Below the pieces are notes generated by a model. The model was not told where the DNA came from and did no database searches. It was given only the letters and a program-made list of their open reading frames with translations. A stretch of DNA of 64,000 nt, taken from NCBI RefSeq assembly GCF_028128765.1, contig NZ_LBJG01000085.1:62001-126000 (forward strand), read 5' to 3'. This document shows positions 45,181 through 54,503 of this stretch, one piece after another. A program made the translations under genes and the position numbers. Position 1 is the stretch's first letter. Each line of letters begins with the position of its first letter. Source of the stretch: Bradyrhizobium sp. CCBAU 51627 (lineage in GTDB: Bacteria > Pseudomonadota > Alphaproteobacteria > Rhizobiales > Xanthobacteraceae).

Positions 45181-47715
45181 CTAAGCTTGTGCGCGGACCG
45201 GAATCCTCGGTCGTACTTGGACGCTCGTAAGAACCTCCTCATATATCTGATCTTCCCCGGGCATTTCGATCGTGATCACGAGACCAAATGGGATCGGCTC
45301 GTCTATAGGCGTCCCTTGATCTCGCTCCCTCTGAATCTGAATCGGAATTGTCGCGCCGCTTTCAGCTTCGCCGATCTGCGAGCTCGTCCATCTTCGATGA
45401 ACAACAGTTCCACTTTCGGACTGGCTATTAGAAGGCTGATCTGATGTCGTACCTACACCGGTCATTTGCAGAGAGCTTCGTTCGAGCGCGTCGATCTTGA
45501 GTCTTACGGCCCGATAAGCCAGATGCCCAGGCCGGGTAGGTGTAAACCAAGCAAGCGTAGCGCGTATTTCTCTCACAGAAGCTGAGGTTGTAAGTGATTG
45601 AGGGACGCTCAGATCGAAGATCAAGGAATCCTCTGGCCCCAAAGTTCCGGTCGCCCACAACGTCGCTCGGTCGTTCGCGCACGCAACAACATTGTCAGGG
45701 TCGACGAATCCGAAGCCCAAGTAACGACTGACCTCTCGCCGCCAATGTTCATGATGAAGCTTCATTGTCGGATCGACAATGCTGCGAACAAAAATTTCGC
45801 TGCCGCGCCAAGATGCGGAATGAACCAGGAATGATTTAAGGAGAACCGCCCGCTCCGCCAACGGCATCGTTTCGATAATTTGAGGGTACGCCTGTTCAAG
45901 GGCATCAAATATTCGATGCCCTGAGTGCGTAGCTAAGGCCGCAGCCGCGCTTGTACCTATCGTGAAGTGCGTTCCAAGCGCTCCATTTTGTGAGGGTGCT
46001 GCTACTTTAAGTCCCCAATATCGGCTGGGGTAAGGATGTGGAGCCAGATCTACGGGCGAAGACGCAGGCCCAATCCTAACCCTTTCTCGTCCACCGGCGA
46101 ACAAGGTCTCAGGTTTAATGGCGCGTCGCAACCCTGGGCCGAGCCTAGAGGAAAAGTTTGGCATCTCTACACCGGTGAATGGCGGAAAGGGTGTAGTGCC
46201 CCTGAAGAGCTCTTGTGAAGCATCGCGATGCCAAGCTCCGATCGTCAGAGAATTGATGCTTTCGGCTGGCGCAAGTACTCGGCGGTCAGCCTTTACTGCG
46301 TCTATGCCGGCTAGAGTAGCCCGGATTTGTGCATCAAGCGGAGCCGCGGTGAAGGTTGCTTCATTAGGAAAGTCGTTGAGAACGATAGCCTGTCCTGAAT
46401 TTCCTGCGCTAACGATGAAAAGTAGGCCGTACGTGTAGGACAAATAGTCGAGCGCACGAGCCCATGTAGATATCTTACCGGAAAAGGGCTTCGTTGCGTC
46501 GCCAAGGGATAAATTTACAACGATTACTTCTGCCCCATCAGTGCTTCTCATGCGCATGACGGCTTCGAAGACTACATCGACTACAAGCCTATCTTCGTCA
46601 AACTTTTCTGCGCCAAATGCTGGCGCATACATAACGGGCCTAAAATAGACTTGACGGCTCAGCGGCGAGGGGCCGTCGTTTAGATCGCCGTGAACAACTA
46701 ATGAGGCCATTGCCGTCCCGTGCACGCGCTGCCCTACCGCGCGTGCCTCAAGATCGTCCGGGTCGTCAGTTTTTAGCCAGTTAGTAAGCAATGGGTGAGC
46801 TTGAACCGGAACAGCATCAAATACGGCTGCTATCGGTTGCTCTCGAGTAGGTGCTGGAATCGCGATCCCTGCTGCGATCATCTCGTCCGCGACATCGATG
46901 CCTGTCCCAATGCTCTGGGGAGTGATGGCGGCAACAGGGTCTGCGCCCGCGAGCGACGTCGGATCGAGCGCGGCTATACGGCGTATTTCAGTTGCGGGCA
47001 CTTCGGCCAACAGGGCGTGGTATGCAAACTCTGGTCGATAGGTCTCGTGGACTACCAGTCCGCCGATCGTCTCGATGAGTTGACGAGCATCATGCTCAGT
47101 CGATTGCGACGACTCGACCGAATTTCTGAAGACCAGCTCGATCTCTAATCTGAAGAACTCGGTGTCTGGTGCTTCATCTGCCAGATCATGGAAATATACC
47201 CGATTTGCATGCGAGACGCGGTCACTGGGTCCCCAAGGACGGACGGCGCGAAGCTGTGAAAACAGGTCTCTCCAAGGTGTGTAGTTTCTGGGGACACGAC
47301 CTTCGCGTAGCCAAATTTCCCAAAGCGAAACGATCTGCTGTAGCGCCCCTAATTGAGGGACAAGCAAATAAAACTCAGGGTTTGGGTCGAAGTCGTCGGG
47401 TTCAAGCTCTTCTTCGCCCGCAAACTCCAATCCATCTATGCGGTGGACCGCTCTTGCAAAATTCTGCACCGAGCCGGTGACCTCGAAGACAAGAAGTCGT
47501 TCCGGAGCTAGCGAGTTTGGGTCAGATCGAAGCTGTAGGGCAGCATCAGGTCGATTCAGAATACCCTGGAGTTGGGAGAAGATGGGGCCGTGATTTTGAG
47601 CTTGTGCTTGCCGGTCAAAGCGTCTTGACGTGCCCCCTCCGCCGCCTGATCGGCGCTTTGGGACTTCTCTTGGTTTGTTTAGACGTAGAAGTGGCTTCTG
47701 AGGGTCGTGAGGCAT
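45181..47715 (-). CDS. ietS: S8 (subtilisin) family peptidase, IetS-like
   Basis: An 844-residue protease. The catalytic triad is recognisable: Asp300 in AAVFDAVP, His332 in RVHGTAMASLVVHG and Ser589 in IGTSAAAALATHSG, with the oxyanion Asn439 in VSAGNSG. The N-terminal 280 residues and the C-terminal 240 are of unknown fold. The frame stays open to a TTG at 47766, but the ATG at 47715 (MPHDPQKPLLRLN) is the more credible start. It overlaps the upstream AAA ATPase gene by 101 bp in another frame. ATPase-subtilisin pairs define the IetAS anti-phage system. The GC content is visibly lower than in flanking genes. Confidence 0.83.
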   Translation of the reverse strand: MPHDPQKPLLRLNKPREVPKRRSGGGGGTSRRFDRQAQAQNHGPIFSQLQGILNRPDAALQLRSDPNSLAPERLLVFEVTGSVQNFARAVHRIDGLEFAGEEELEPDDFDPNPEFYLLVPQLGALQQIVSLWEIWLREGRVPRNYTPWRDLFSQLRAVRPWGPSDRVSHANRVYFHDLADEAPDTEFFRLEIELVFRNSVESSQSTEHDARQLIETIGGLVVHETYRPEFAYHALLAEVPATEIRRIAALDPTSLAGADPVAAITPQSIGTGIDVADEMIAAGIAIPAPTREQPIAAVFDAVPVQAHPLLTNWLKTDDPDDLEARAVGQRVHGTAMASLVVHGDLNDGPSPLSRQVYFRPVMYAPAFGAEKFDEDRLVVDVVFEAVMRMRSTDGAEVIVVNLSLGDATKPFSGKISTWARALDYLSYTYGLLFIVSAGNSGQAIVLNDFPNEATFTAAPLDAQIRATLAGIDAVKADRRVLAPAESINSLTIGAWHRDASQELFRGTTPFPPFTGVEMPNFSSRLGPGLRRAIKPETLFAGGRERVRIGPASSPVDLAPHPYPSRYWGLKVAAPSQNGALGTHFTIGTSAAAALATHSGHRIFDALEQAYPQIIETMPLAERAVLLKSFLVHSASWRGSEIFVRSIVDPTMKLHHEHWRREVSRYLGFGFVDPDNVVACANDRATLWATGTLGPEDSLIFDLSVPQSLTTSASVREIRATLAWFTPTRPGHLAYRAVRLKIDALERSSLQMTGVGTTSDQPSNSQSESGTVVHRRWTSSQIGEAESGATIPIQIQRERDQGTPIDEPIPFGLVITIEMPGEDQIYEEVLTSVQVRPRIPVRAQA

Positions 47716-48685
47716 CTGGCGTTGCAGTAACCCTTGACGTCCATAACTCAACCTGTTCGCGTACAATATCTTTTAGCTCGCGATTCGCGAGCGAAAGTAT
47801 GTGCTGTCTCCGGACGGTTTGGCAAAAATCCAAAGCTTCGGCAAAGCTGATTTCACCAAGCTTGGTTGCTAGGCTATCCGCCGATGTTCCCGCGCGCTGC
47901 GGCCACCCTTCAAACTGGCGGTCTAGGAAGGCAGCGAGAGCCTCGTGAGAAGGCGAGGGCATAGCTAATCGAAGTTCGAAGCGACGCCACACCGCGCGAT
48001 CCAATAGTTCGGCGTGATTCGTGGCCGCGACGACAACAACGTAGCTAGGCAAGCGGTCGATCTGCATCAGCAAGAAAGAGACGACGCGCTTGATTTCGCC
48101 TGTCTCTTGGCTGTCTCCGCGCTCTTTTCCAATCGAGTCGAATTCATCGAAAAATAAAACACAAGGAACGGTCCGGGCATAGTCAAACAGCCGTGCCAAG
48201 CGAGTGTTGGTTTCGCCCAAAAAAGATCCAACGAGCGCATCGTATCTAACCGTAAAGAACGGAACTGCTAGAGCTTCCGCAACAGCTTCAGCGATTGAAG
48301 TTTTGCCGTTACCGGGAGGACCTGAGAGCAAGATGCGATGCCGTGGCTGCATGCCGTGAGCTCGTAGCAAGTCAGCTCGATGTTGTTCTTCGATAAGCTG
48401 CTTCACTTGCTGAGCAACGGGAAGAGGTAGGATCAACTCTTCCAGACGTTTTCGTGGGATAATTTCTATAATGCTGTCTTTGCCGGCCTGAGCACCGTTC
48501 GGTGCGACGTTTGCAGGTGGGGTCACCGTGACGGCGGACAGCGCTCTTTGCAGGCGGTCGGCTAGTACGTGATGGTTCTTCCCTCGTTCTTCTGCAACTG
48601 CGGCTTCTACGGATGAACGCAAGGCGGCCCGGTCACCGGTAGCGCCGGCGCGAACTATTGATAGAAGAAGGTCACTTCGTGCCAC
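47615..48685 (-). CDS. ietA: AAA family ATPase, IetA-like
   Basis: A 356-residue AAA ATPase. Walker A is GPPGNGKT (122-129), Walker B VLFFDE (176-181), sensor 1 AATNH near 218-222, and an arginine-finger region AVWRRFELRL near 231. The N-terminal 100 residues are a separate helical domain, and the C-terminus is basic (SPKAPIRRRRGH). The start is a GTG with AGGG 7 nt upstream. It precedes and overlaps the subtilisin gene; in IetAS the ATPase and protease are both needed for phage defence. The two form an apparently transferred low-GC unit between a DUF2235 gene and rpmB. Confidence 0.83.
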   Translation of the reverse strand: MARSDLLLSIVRAGATGDRAALRSSVEAAVAEERGKNHHVLADRLQRALSAVTVTPPANVAPNGAQAGKDSIIEIIPRKRLEELILPLPVAQQVKQLIEEQHRADLLRAHGMQPRHRILLSGPPGNGKTSIAEAVAEALAVPFFTVRYDALVGSFLGETNTRLARLFDYARTVPCVLFFDEFDSIGKERGDSQETGEIKRVVSFLLMQIDRLPSYVVVVAATNHAELLDRAVWRRFELRLAMPSPSHEALAAFLDRQFEGWPQRAGTSADSLATKLGEISFAEALDFCQTVRRQHILSLANRELKDIVREQVELWTSRVTATPDASRPSEATSTSKQTKRSPKAPIRRRRGHVKTL

Positions 48686-48802
48686 CGAAAAGCCCTAGCG
48701 AAGCAGTTGGCAGCAAAGCTAACACGAGCCGAGGCTCTTACATATAGCCGTGAGAGTGGTCTCATAATTTGGGCTGGCAATGATGTTGCTTCATCCCGCC
48801 AC

Positions 48803-48835
48803 AAACAAAAACGGCCGGATCTTCCGATCCGGCCG
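48803..48835 (-). terminator. Rho-independent terminator of rpmB
   Basis: On the minus strand a perfect 10-bp stem, CGGCCGGATC-GGAA-GATCCGGCCG (48812-48835), is followed by TTTTTGTTTG. It lies about 70 bp after the rpmB stop codon. Confidence 0.85.
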
Positions 48836-48906
48836 CTACACAAACTTGACTCGGGCTTAAGCCTACGCCACGCGACGCAACCTAGCCCCCGCCCAACTCT
48901 GAAACC

Positions 48907-49212
48907 TCAGCTCGCCTTCTTGACCGGCGCGTCGCCGACCTTCTTCTCGATGGCGCGCTTCAGCTCGACGGCGCGGGGCGACAGGGTGTCGGCCTTGGCC
49001 TTGAGCAGGTAGGCATCTAAGCCGCCATTGTGGTCGACGCTCTTCACCGCGTTGGTGGAGACGCGCAGGCGCACGTTGCGGCCCAGCGCTTCCGAGATGA
49101 AGGTGACGTTGACCAGGTTCGGCAGGAAGCGGCGCTTGGTCTTGATGTTGGAGTGGCTGACCTTGTGGCCGACGAGGGGGCCCTTGGCCGTCAGTTCGCA
49201 GCGGCGAGACAT
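48907..49212 (-). CDS. rpmB: 50S ribosomal protein L28
   Basis: A 101-residue L28. It starts MSRRCELTAKGPLVGHKVSH and contains NIKTKRRFLPNL, FISEALGRNVRLRVS and the alphaproteobacterial C-terminal extension ending VGDAPVKKAS. The open frame continues to 49266, but the ATG at 49212 is the canonical start. It ends in a good Rho-independent terminator and is divergent from the DUF3108 gene. Confidence 0.97.
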   Translation of the reverse strand: MSRRCELTAKGPLVGHKVSHSNIKTKRRFLPNLVNVTFISEALGRNVRLRVSTNAVKSVDHNGGLDAYLLKAKADTLSPRAVELKRAIEKKVGDAPVKKAS

Positions 49213-49733
49213 GGCAAAAATCCTTATCCTGTCCCCCAAGTCTGCGGCGGCCATTCGGGGCGCCACGGGGGAGCAAATTCTCTGTCCTTGCAGGGAGCGG
49301 GCGGACGTATAGGGGGAGTGGGCCGGGTAGTCAAGGATTTGGGGCGGGGTTTCGTGGCCCGCGTCATGCCCCCACGAGCGGTGTCATCGCCCGGCCTTGC
49401 GCGCAATTGCGCGCTAGGACCGGGCGATCCAGTACTCCGAGCCAGCGCGGCTAGGGTCGTGAAGCCGCGGCGTACTGGATGCCCCGGTCAAGCCGGGGCA
49501 TGACAGCGCAGGGGGGGCAGCGGAGTTGGTGGGAAGAGGTGTTCAGGTCCGCCGCCCGGAACCTCCGCCAATCACCAAAACGGCAATGTTTAAAACGCCT
49601 TACCATCACATAAAGGGCGCAATCGAGGCCGAAGAGTCCGGTGAGTTTCGACCCTTTGCCGCCCCTTTTGCATTGCCTGGCGCAGGAACTGGCTTAAGTA
49701 ACAAACCACTCGTTTTTCCGATTGGATCGTCCC
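49213..49733. other. Intergenic region with family B repeat
   Basis: No gene is seen. At 49383-49505 lies a family B unit with a GCGCGCAATTGCGCGC core and the tail ACTGGATGCCCCGGTCAAGC. The 49213-49320 part should carry the rpmB promoter. The 49560-49720 part, more AT-rich, should carry that of the DUF3108 gene; no clear boxes were found. Confidence 0.6.
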
Positions 49734-50597
49734 GTGCCCACGTCTCTCCTCATTCCGCCCCGGCCGCGCGCGGCCGGCCGGCTGGCGCTGGCCGCGTTTG
49801 GCGCCCTGGTGCTGGCCTGGGGGGCTGATCCGGCCGCGGCGCAGGGCAAGCTCGAGGCGCAATATGAGGCGACGCTGGCGGGCATTCCGGTCGGCCGCGG
49901 CGCCTGGAACATCGATATCCAGGACGAGGTGTTCTCGGCGGCGGCTTCCGGCGGCACCACCGGCCTCCTGAAATCCTTCGCGGGCGGGTCCGGCACCGGC
50001 GCCAGCCAGGGGCGCATCGTCAATGGCGCGCTGGTCGCGACCGCCTACCAGGCCTCCACCACCACCTCGAAGAAGACCGAGGAGATCCGCATCATCCTCG
50101 ACAAGGGGAATGTGAAGGAGTTCGGCATCATTCCGGAACCGCCGGTCGATCCTGATCGCATCGTGGTGACGGACGCGCATCGTCGCGGCGTGTTCGATCC
50201 GATGACGGCCTCGCTGGTGCGCGTGCCCGGCAACGGCGATCCGCTGTCGCCGGAGGCCTGCCACGGCGGCGCACCCATCTTCGACGGCCGCATGCGCTAC
50301 GAGCTCAAGCTCGATTTCAAGCGCATGGAGACGGTGAAAGCCGAGAAGGGGTACAAGGGCCCGGTCGTGGTCTGCGCGCTCTATTTCGTGCCCATCGCCG
50401 GCTACATCCCCGACCGCCCGGTGATCAAATATTTGGCCGCCCAGCGCAACATCGAGATCGCGCTCGCGCCGGTCGCCGGCACCCGCATCCTGGTTCCCTT
50501 CTGGCTGAAAGTGCCGACGCCGCTGGGGCCTGCGATGCTGGAAGCCACCAGCTTCATCACCACCGCCCAGCCGCCGCGGGTGGCGAAGACGCAGTAG
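49734..50597 (+). CDS. DUF3108 domain protein (periplasmic)
   Basis: A 287-residue exported protein of the DUF3108 family. The N-terminal signal (LALAAFGALVLAWGADPAAAQG) is cut near AAAQ. The mature part has the family pattern LEAQYEATLAGIPVGRGAW and DPMTASLVRV, with the pair CHG...C (EACHGGAPIFDGRMRYEL and VVVCALYFVPIAGY). A TTG at 49722 is also in frame; GTG at 49734 is preferred. Its role is unknown. Its place next to rpmB is common in alphaproteobacteria. Confidence 0.85.
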   Translation: MPTSLLIPPRPRAAGRLALAAFGALVLAWGADPAAAQGKLEAQYEATLAGIPVGRGAWNIDIQDEVFSAAASGGTTGLLKSFAGGSGTGASQGRIVNGALVATAYQASTTTSKKTEEIRIILDKGNVKEFGIIPEPPVDPDRIVVTDAHRRGVFDPMTASLVRVPGNGDPLSPEACHGGAPIFDGRMRYELKLDFKRMETVKAEKGYKGPVVVCALYFVPIAGYIPDRPVIKYLAAQRNIEIALAPVAGTRILVPFWLKVPTPLGPAMLEATSFITTAQPPRVAKTQ

Positions 50598-51148
50598 GGC
50601 CTTAGCTCTACGGCCTACCGCGCGGGCCGGAAACAGAGCCCAATGAATTCAATGACTTACCTACTGTGCATGGGGTTGTTTTCGCGAAAAGAGGCGAGGG
50701 GTTCGCTTTCGGGAATCCATTTGACTCCTCCCCGATTCTGATTCGACTCCGTGCCATCCCCAACTTAACGAAATCCGCCCTCGAAGCGCCGCTTGTGCGA
50801 CGGCCCGAAACTCCATCTAGTGCACACGCAAAACGAGTCCGCGACATGTTGCGTGAACGGAACGGGACTCCCGCGGGAGTCAGCGATTCGGCCGCGATTC
50901 GTTCTAGAGTCGTTCCGAAACTTAAAACGCGAGGGAAAAGCGTCGCAAAGTGAGACAGTTGCGCGAAATTTTCGGAAGCTGTTCCCACACCGTAGGTGTC
51001 ATCGCCCGGCTTGACCGGGCGCCGCGGCGTACTGGATGCCCCGGTCAAGCCGGGGCATGACAGCAGTGCGTGGGGCGAGCGATCGACATCTCGCGGCCCC
51101 ATCAAGCACTGACATTCGCCCCATTAGCCATTACCTAATCACCCAGAC
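50598..51148. other. 550-bp gap with a dense GANTC cluster
   Basis: Eleven GANTC sites (the target of CcrM-type methylases) start at 50713, 50723, 50734, 50740, 50745, 50835, 50866, 50877, 50885, 50896 and 50907. That is 11 in 199 bp, against less than one expected by chance. Two are in the perfect palindrome GACTCCCGCGGGAGTC (50866-50881). Open frames here lack the usual third-position GC bias. A family B repeat follows at 50997-51064. The helicase gene starts at 51149. Confidence 0.75.
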
Positions 51149-54100
51149 ATGGCCTTTCCTCCTTCCCCCTTCGCTTCCGAGCGGGTGCCCGGCGCCGGCG
51201 TCACCGCGGTGCTCGGGCCGACCAACACCGGCAAGACCCATCTCGCCATCGAACGGATGCTGGCGCATTCCTCGGGCATGATCGGCCTGCCGCTGCGCCT
51301 GCTCGCGCGCGAGGTCTACAACAAGATCGTTGCCCGCGTCGGCCCAGAGGCCGTCGCGCTGGTGACGGGCGAGGAGAAGATCAAGCCGAGACATCCGCGC
51401 TATTGGGTCTCGACCGTCGAGGCGATGCCGCGCGACCTCGATGTCTCCTTTCTCGCCGTCGACGAGATCCAGATCGCCTCCGATCTGGAGCGCGGCCACG
51501 TCTTCACGGACCGCATCCTCAACCGCCGCGGCCGCGACGAGACGCTGCTGCTCGGGGCCGCGACGATGCGCCCGATCATCGAGCGGCTGCTGCCGGGCGT
51601 GTCGATGATCACGCGACCCCGCCTGTCTAGCCTCGAATTCGCCGGCGACCGCAAGATCACGCGCCAGCCGCGCCGCACGGCGATCGTCGCCTTCTCCGCC
51701 GACGAGGTCTACGCCATCGCCGAGCTGATCAAGCGCCAGCATGGCGGCGCCGCCGTGGTGCTGGGCTCGCTGAGCCCACGCACGCGCAATGCGCAGGTCG
51801 AGATGTTCCAGAGCGGCGACGTCGATTATCTCGTCGCCACCGACGCTGTCGGCATGGGCCTCAATCTCGACGTCGACCACGTCGCCTTCGCCTCCGACCG
51901 CAAGTTCGACGGCTATCAGTTCCGCCGTCTGACGCCGGCCGAGTTCGCGCAAGTCGCCGGCCGTGCCGGCCGCGCCACGCGCAACGGCACCTTCGGCACC
52001 ACGGGCCGTTGCGCCCCGTTCGAGCCGGAGCTCGTGAATGCGCTCCAGAACCACATCTTCGATCCCGTGAAGATGCTGCAATGGCGCAACTCGAAGCTGG
52101 ATTTCTCCTCGCTCGGCGCGCTCCAGGTCTCGCTCAACCTGGCCCCCGGCCACGACACCTTGACGCGGGCGCCGATCGCTGAAGACATGCGCGTGCTCGA
52201 CCATGCCGCCCGCGACGTCGAGGTGCGCGATATCGCGCATGGCAAGGCCGCCGTGGAGCGGCTCTGGGAGGCCTGCCAGGTCCCCGATTACCGGAAGCTG
52301 TCGCCGGCAGCCCATGCCGAGTTGGTGACGACGCTGTACGGCTTCCTGATGCAGAAGGGCTGCGTCCCCGATTCCTGGTTCGCCGCCCAGGTCGACCAGG
52401 CCGACCGCATCGACGGCGACATCGACACGCTGTCGGCCCGGATCGCGCAGATTCGCACCTGGACCTTCGTCGCCAACCGCCCGGACTGGCTGAAAGACCC
52501 CGATCGCTGGCAGGGGATCACGCGGGAGGTCGAAAATAAATTATCGGATGCGCTCCATGAACGCTTGACTGAGCGTTTCGTTGATCGCCGGACCAGTGTA
52601 TTGATGCGCCGCCTGCGGGAGAACACGAGCTTGAATACGGAAATCGGCAAGACCGGCGAAGTTATCGTCGAAGGCCATGTCATCGGCCGCCTCGATGGCT
52701 TCACCTTTGCACCGGATGCGGCGGAAGCCGGCTCCGATGCGAAAGCCTTGCAGGCTGCCGCGCAAGCGGTGCTCGCCGGCGAGATCAATGCGCGCGCCGA
52801 AAAGCTGGGCAATGCGCCGGACGAGCAGTTCGTGCTCACCTCGGAAGGCATCATCCGCTGGACCGGCGATGCCGTGGCGCGGCTGTCCGCCGCGGACGAT
52901 GCGCTGCATCCGCGCATCCGCATCATCTCGGACGAGCGCCTCACCGGCGCGCCGCGCGAGAAGGTGCAGGCGCGGCTCGAGCTCTGGCTCAAGACGCATA
53001 TCGAAAAGCTGCTCGGGCCGATGTTCGAGCTCAGCAAGGCCGAGGACGTCACCGGCATTGCCCGCGGCATCGCCTATCAGCTGGTCGAGGCGCTCGGCGT
53101 GCTCGAGCGTCCGAAGATCGCGAACGAGCTGAAGGATCTCGACCAGCCCTCGCGCGCGACGCTGCGTAAATACGGCGTGCGCTTCGGCGCCTATCACATC
53201 TATTTCCCCGGCATCCTGAAGCCCGCCGCGCGCGCGCTGGCCGCTCTCTTGTGGGCGCTGAAGCAGGACAATGTCGATCTGTCGGCGCTGTCGGGCGCGC
53301 AGCATCTGGCCTCGTCCGGCCGTACGTCCTTTCCGGTCGACAAGAGTCTGCCGCGCGATGCCTATCGCGTGCTCGGCTACAAGCAGGCCGGCGAGCGCGC
53401 CGTCCGCGTCGATATTCTGGAGCGCCTGGCCGATCTGATCCGCCCCGCTTTGGCCTGGCGCGAGAATTCGCCCGGCGAAAGGCCCGCCGGTGCGTTCGAC
53501 GGCCGCAGCTTCGTCGTGACACAGGCGATGACCTCGCTCACCGGCTCCGCCGGAGAGGATTTTGCCTCGATGCTGCGCGCGCTCGGCTATCGCATGGAGA
53601 AGCGTGCGCCGCTGCCGCCGAAGCCGGCCGCGCCTGTTGCTGCGGAGACGCCGGCCACGGAGGCTTTCGCCGAAACGCCCGCGACCGAGGAGGCCGCGGC
53701 TCCCGCTGATGCCGCGATCGAAACCGCCGTCACGGTCGAAGACGCGCCCGGCATGGAGCAACACGACGAGCCCGCGCACCAAGAGCCGGCGCTCGAAGCC
53801 TCGCCTGAAGCGCCCGTCACGCCGGAAGATGCCCCCGGCATCGCGCCGCCGGCCGAAGAAACCGCTGCACCCGTCGAGGCTGCCGCTGAAGCCGCTCCGG
53901 CCGAGATCGCCGCAACGGAAGCTGCTGCCTCTCCCGATGCCGCAGCCCCGGTTGAAGCGGCTGCGACACCGGCCGAGCCCGAGCTCGTCGAGGTCTGGCG
54001 TCCGGGCGGCCGCCACGAGGACCGCAAGCCGCGCCACGAGCGCCACCGCCATCAGCGCCACCAAAATCAGCGCCCGCAGGCCGGTGCTGAAACTGGTAGC

Positions 54101-54499
54101 GCGGCCGTACCCAGCGAAGCTGCCGAAGGTGCCAAGCCGGGTGAGCGCCATCGTCATGGCGGCGGTCATCGCCGCGACGGCCGAGACTTCCGCAAAGGCC
54201 GTGAAGGCGGCGAGGGCGGAGAGCGCCGCGACGAGCGCAATCGCAGTTTCCAGGGCAAGGACCGCGACAAGGATCGCGATCGCAACCGCGACGCCAAGAA
54301 GTTCGGCGGCGATCGGGACAAGGGCCGCGACAACAGGGGCCGCGACCGCGACAAGGGCCGCGACCGTCAGGGTGGTCCGTCGCTGCGTCCCTACGCCTCG
54401 AGCGCCAGCCCGCACGAGCGCGATCGTCCGGCGGACCCGAACTCGCCTTTCGCAAAGCTCGCCGCGCTGAAAGAGCAGCTCGCCGGTCGGAAGGAGTAA
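51149..54499 (+). CDS. SUV3-like DExH RNA helicase with long charged tail
   Basis: An 1116-residue helicase resembling mitochondrial SUV3. Motif I is GPTNTGKTH (residues 23-31), motif II VDEIQIASD near 105, motif III LGAATMRP, and motifs V-VI include TDAVGMGLNLDVDHV and QVAGRAGR. Family C-terminal regions extend to about residue 810. From about 830 onward the protein is disordered: an acidic Ala/Glu/Pro stretch, then a basic tail with many RD, GRD and KDRD repeats, likely to bind RNA or partner proteins. It probably takes part in RNA turnover. The S4-protein gene follows with almost no gap. Confidence 0.9.
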   Translation: MAFPPSPFASERVPGAGVTAVLGPTNTGKTHLAIERMLAHSSGMIGLPLRLLAREVYNKIVARVGPEAVALVTGEEKIKPRHPRYWVSTVEAMPRDLDVSFLAVDEIQIASDLERGHVFTDRILNRRGRDETLLLGAATMRPIIERLLPGVSMITRPRLSSLEFAGDRKITRQPRRTAIVAFSADEVYAIAELIKRQHGGAAVVLGSLSPRTRNAQVEMFQSGDVDYLVATDAVGMGLNLDVDHVAFASDRKFDGYQFRRLTPAEFAQVAGRAGRATRNGTFGTTGRCAPFEPELVNALQNHIFDPVKMLQWRNSKLDFSSLGALQVSLNLAPGHDTLTRAPIAEDMRVLDHAARDVEVRDIAHGKAAVERLWEACQVPDYRKLSPAAHAELVTTLYGFLMQKGCVPDSWFAAQVDQADRIDGDIDTLSARIAQIRTWTFVANRPDWLKDPDRWQGITREVENKLSDALHERLTERFVDRRTSVLMRRLRENTSLNTEIGKTGEVIVEGHVIGRLDGFTFAPDAAEAGSDAKALQAAAQAVLAGEINARAEKLGNAPDEQFVLTSEGIIRWTGDAVARLSAADDALHPRIRIISDERLTGAPREKVQARLELWLKTHIEKLLGPMFELSKAEDVTGIARGIAYQLVEALGVLERPKIANELKDLDQPSRATLRKYGVRFGAYHIYFPGILKPAARALAALLWALKQDNVDLSALSGAQHLASSGRTSFPVDKSLPRDAYRVLGYKQAGERAVRVDILERLADLIRPALAWRENSPGERPAGAFDGRSFVVTQAMTSLTGSAGEDFASMLRALGYRMEKRAPLPPKPAAPVAAETPATEAFAETPATEEAAAPADAAIETAVTVEDAPGMEQHDEPAHQEPALEASPEAPVTPEDAPGIAPPAEETAAPVEAAAEAAPAEIAATEAAASPDAAAPVEAAATPAEPELVEVWRPGGRHEDRKPRHERHRHQRHQNQRPQAGAETGSAAVPSEAAEGAKPGERHRHGGGHRRDGRDFRKGREGGEGGERRDERNRSFQGKDRDKDRDRNRDAKKFGGDRDKGRDNRGRDRDKGRDRQGGPSLRPYASSASPHERDRPADPNSPFAKLAALKEQLAGRKE

Positions 54500-54503
54500 T
54501 CCC

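Noticed and set aside
50666..50953. A 95-codon open frame covering the GANTC cluster
   Set aside because: Third positions show little GC bias, unlike true genes here, there is no good ribosome site and no familiar sequence. I treat the region as noncoding.
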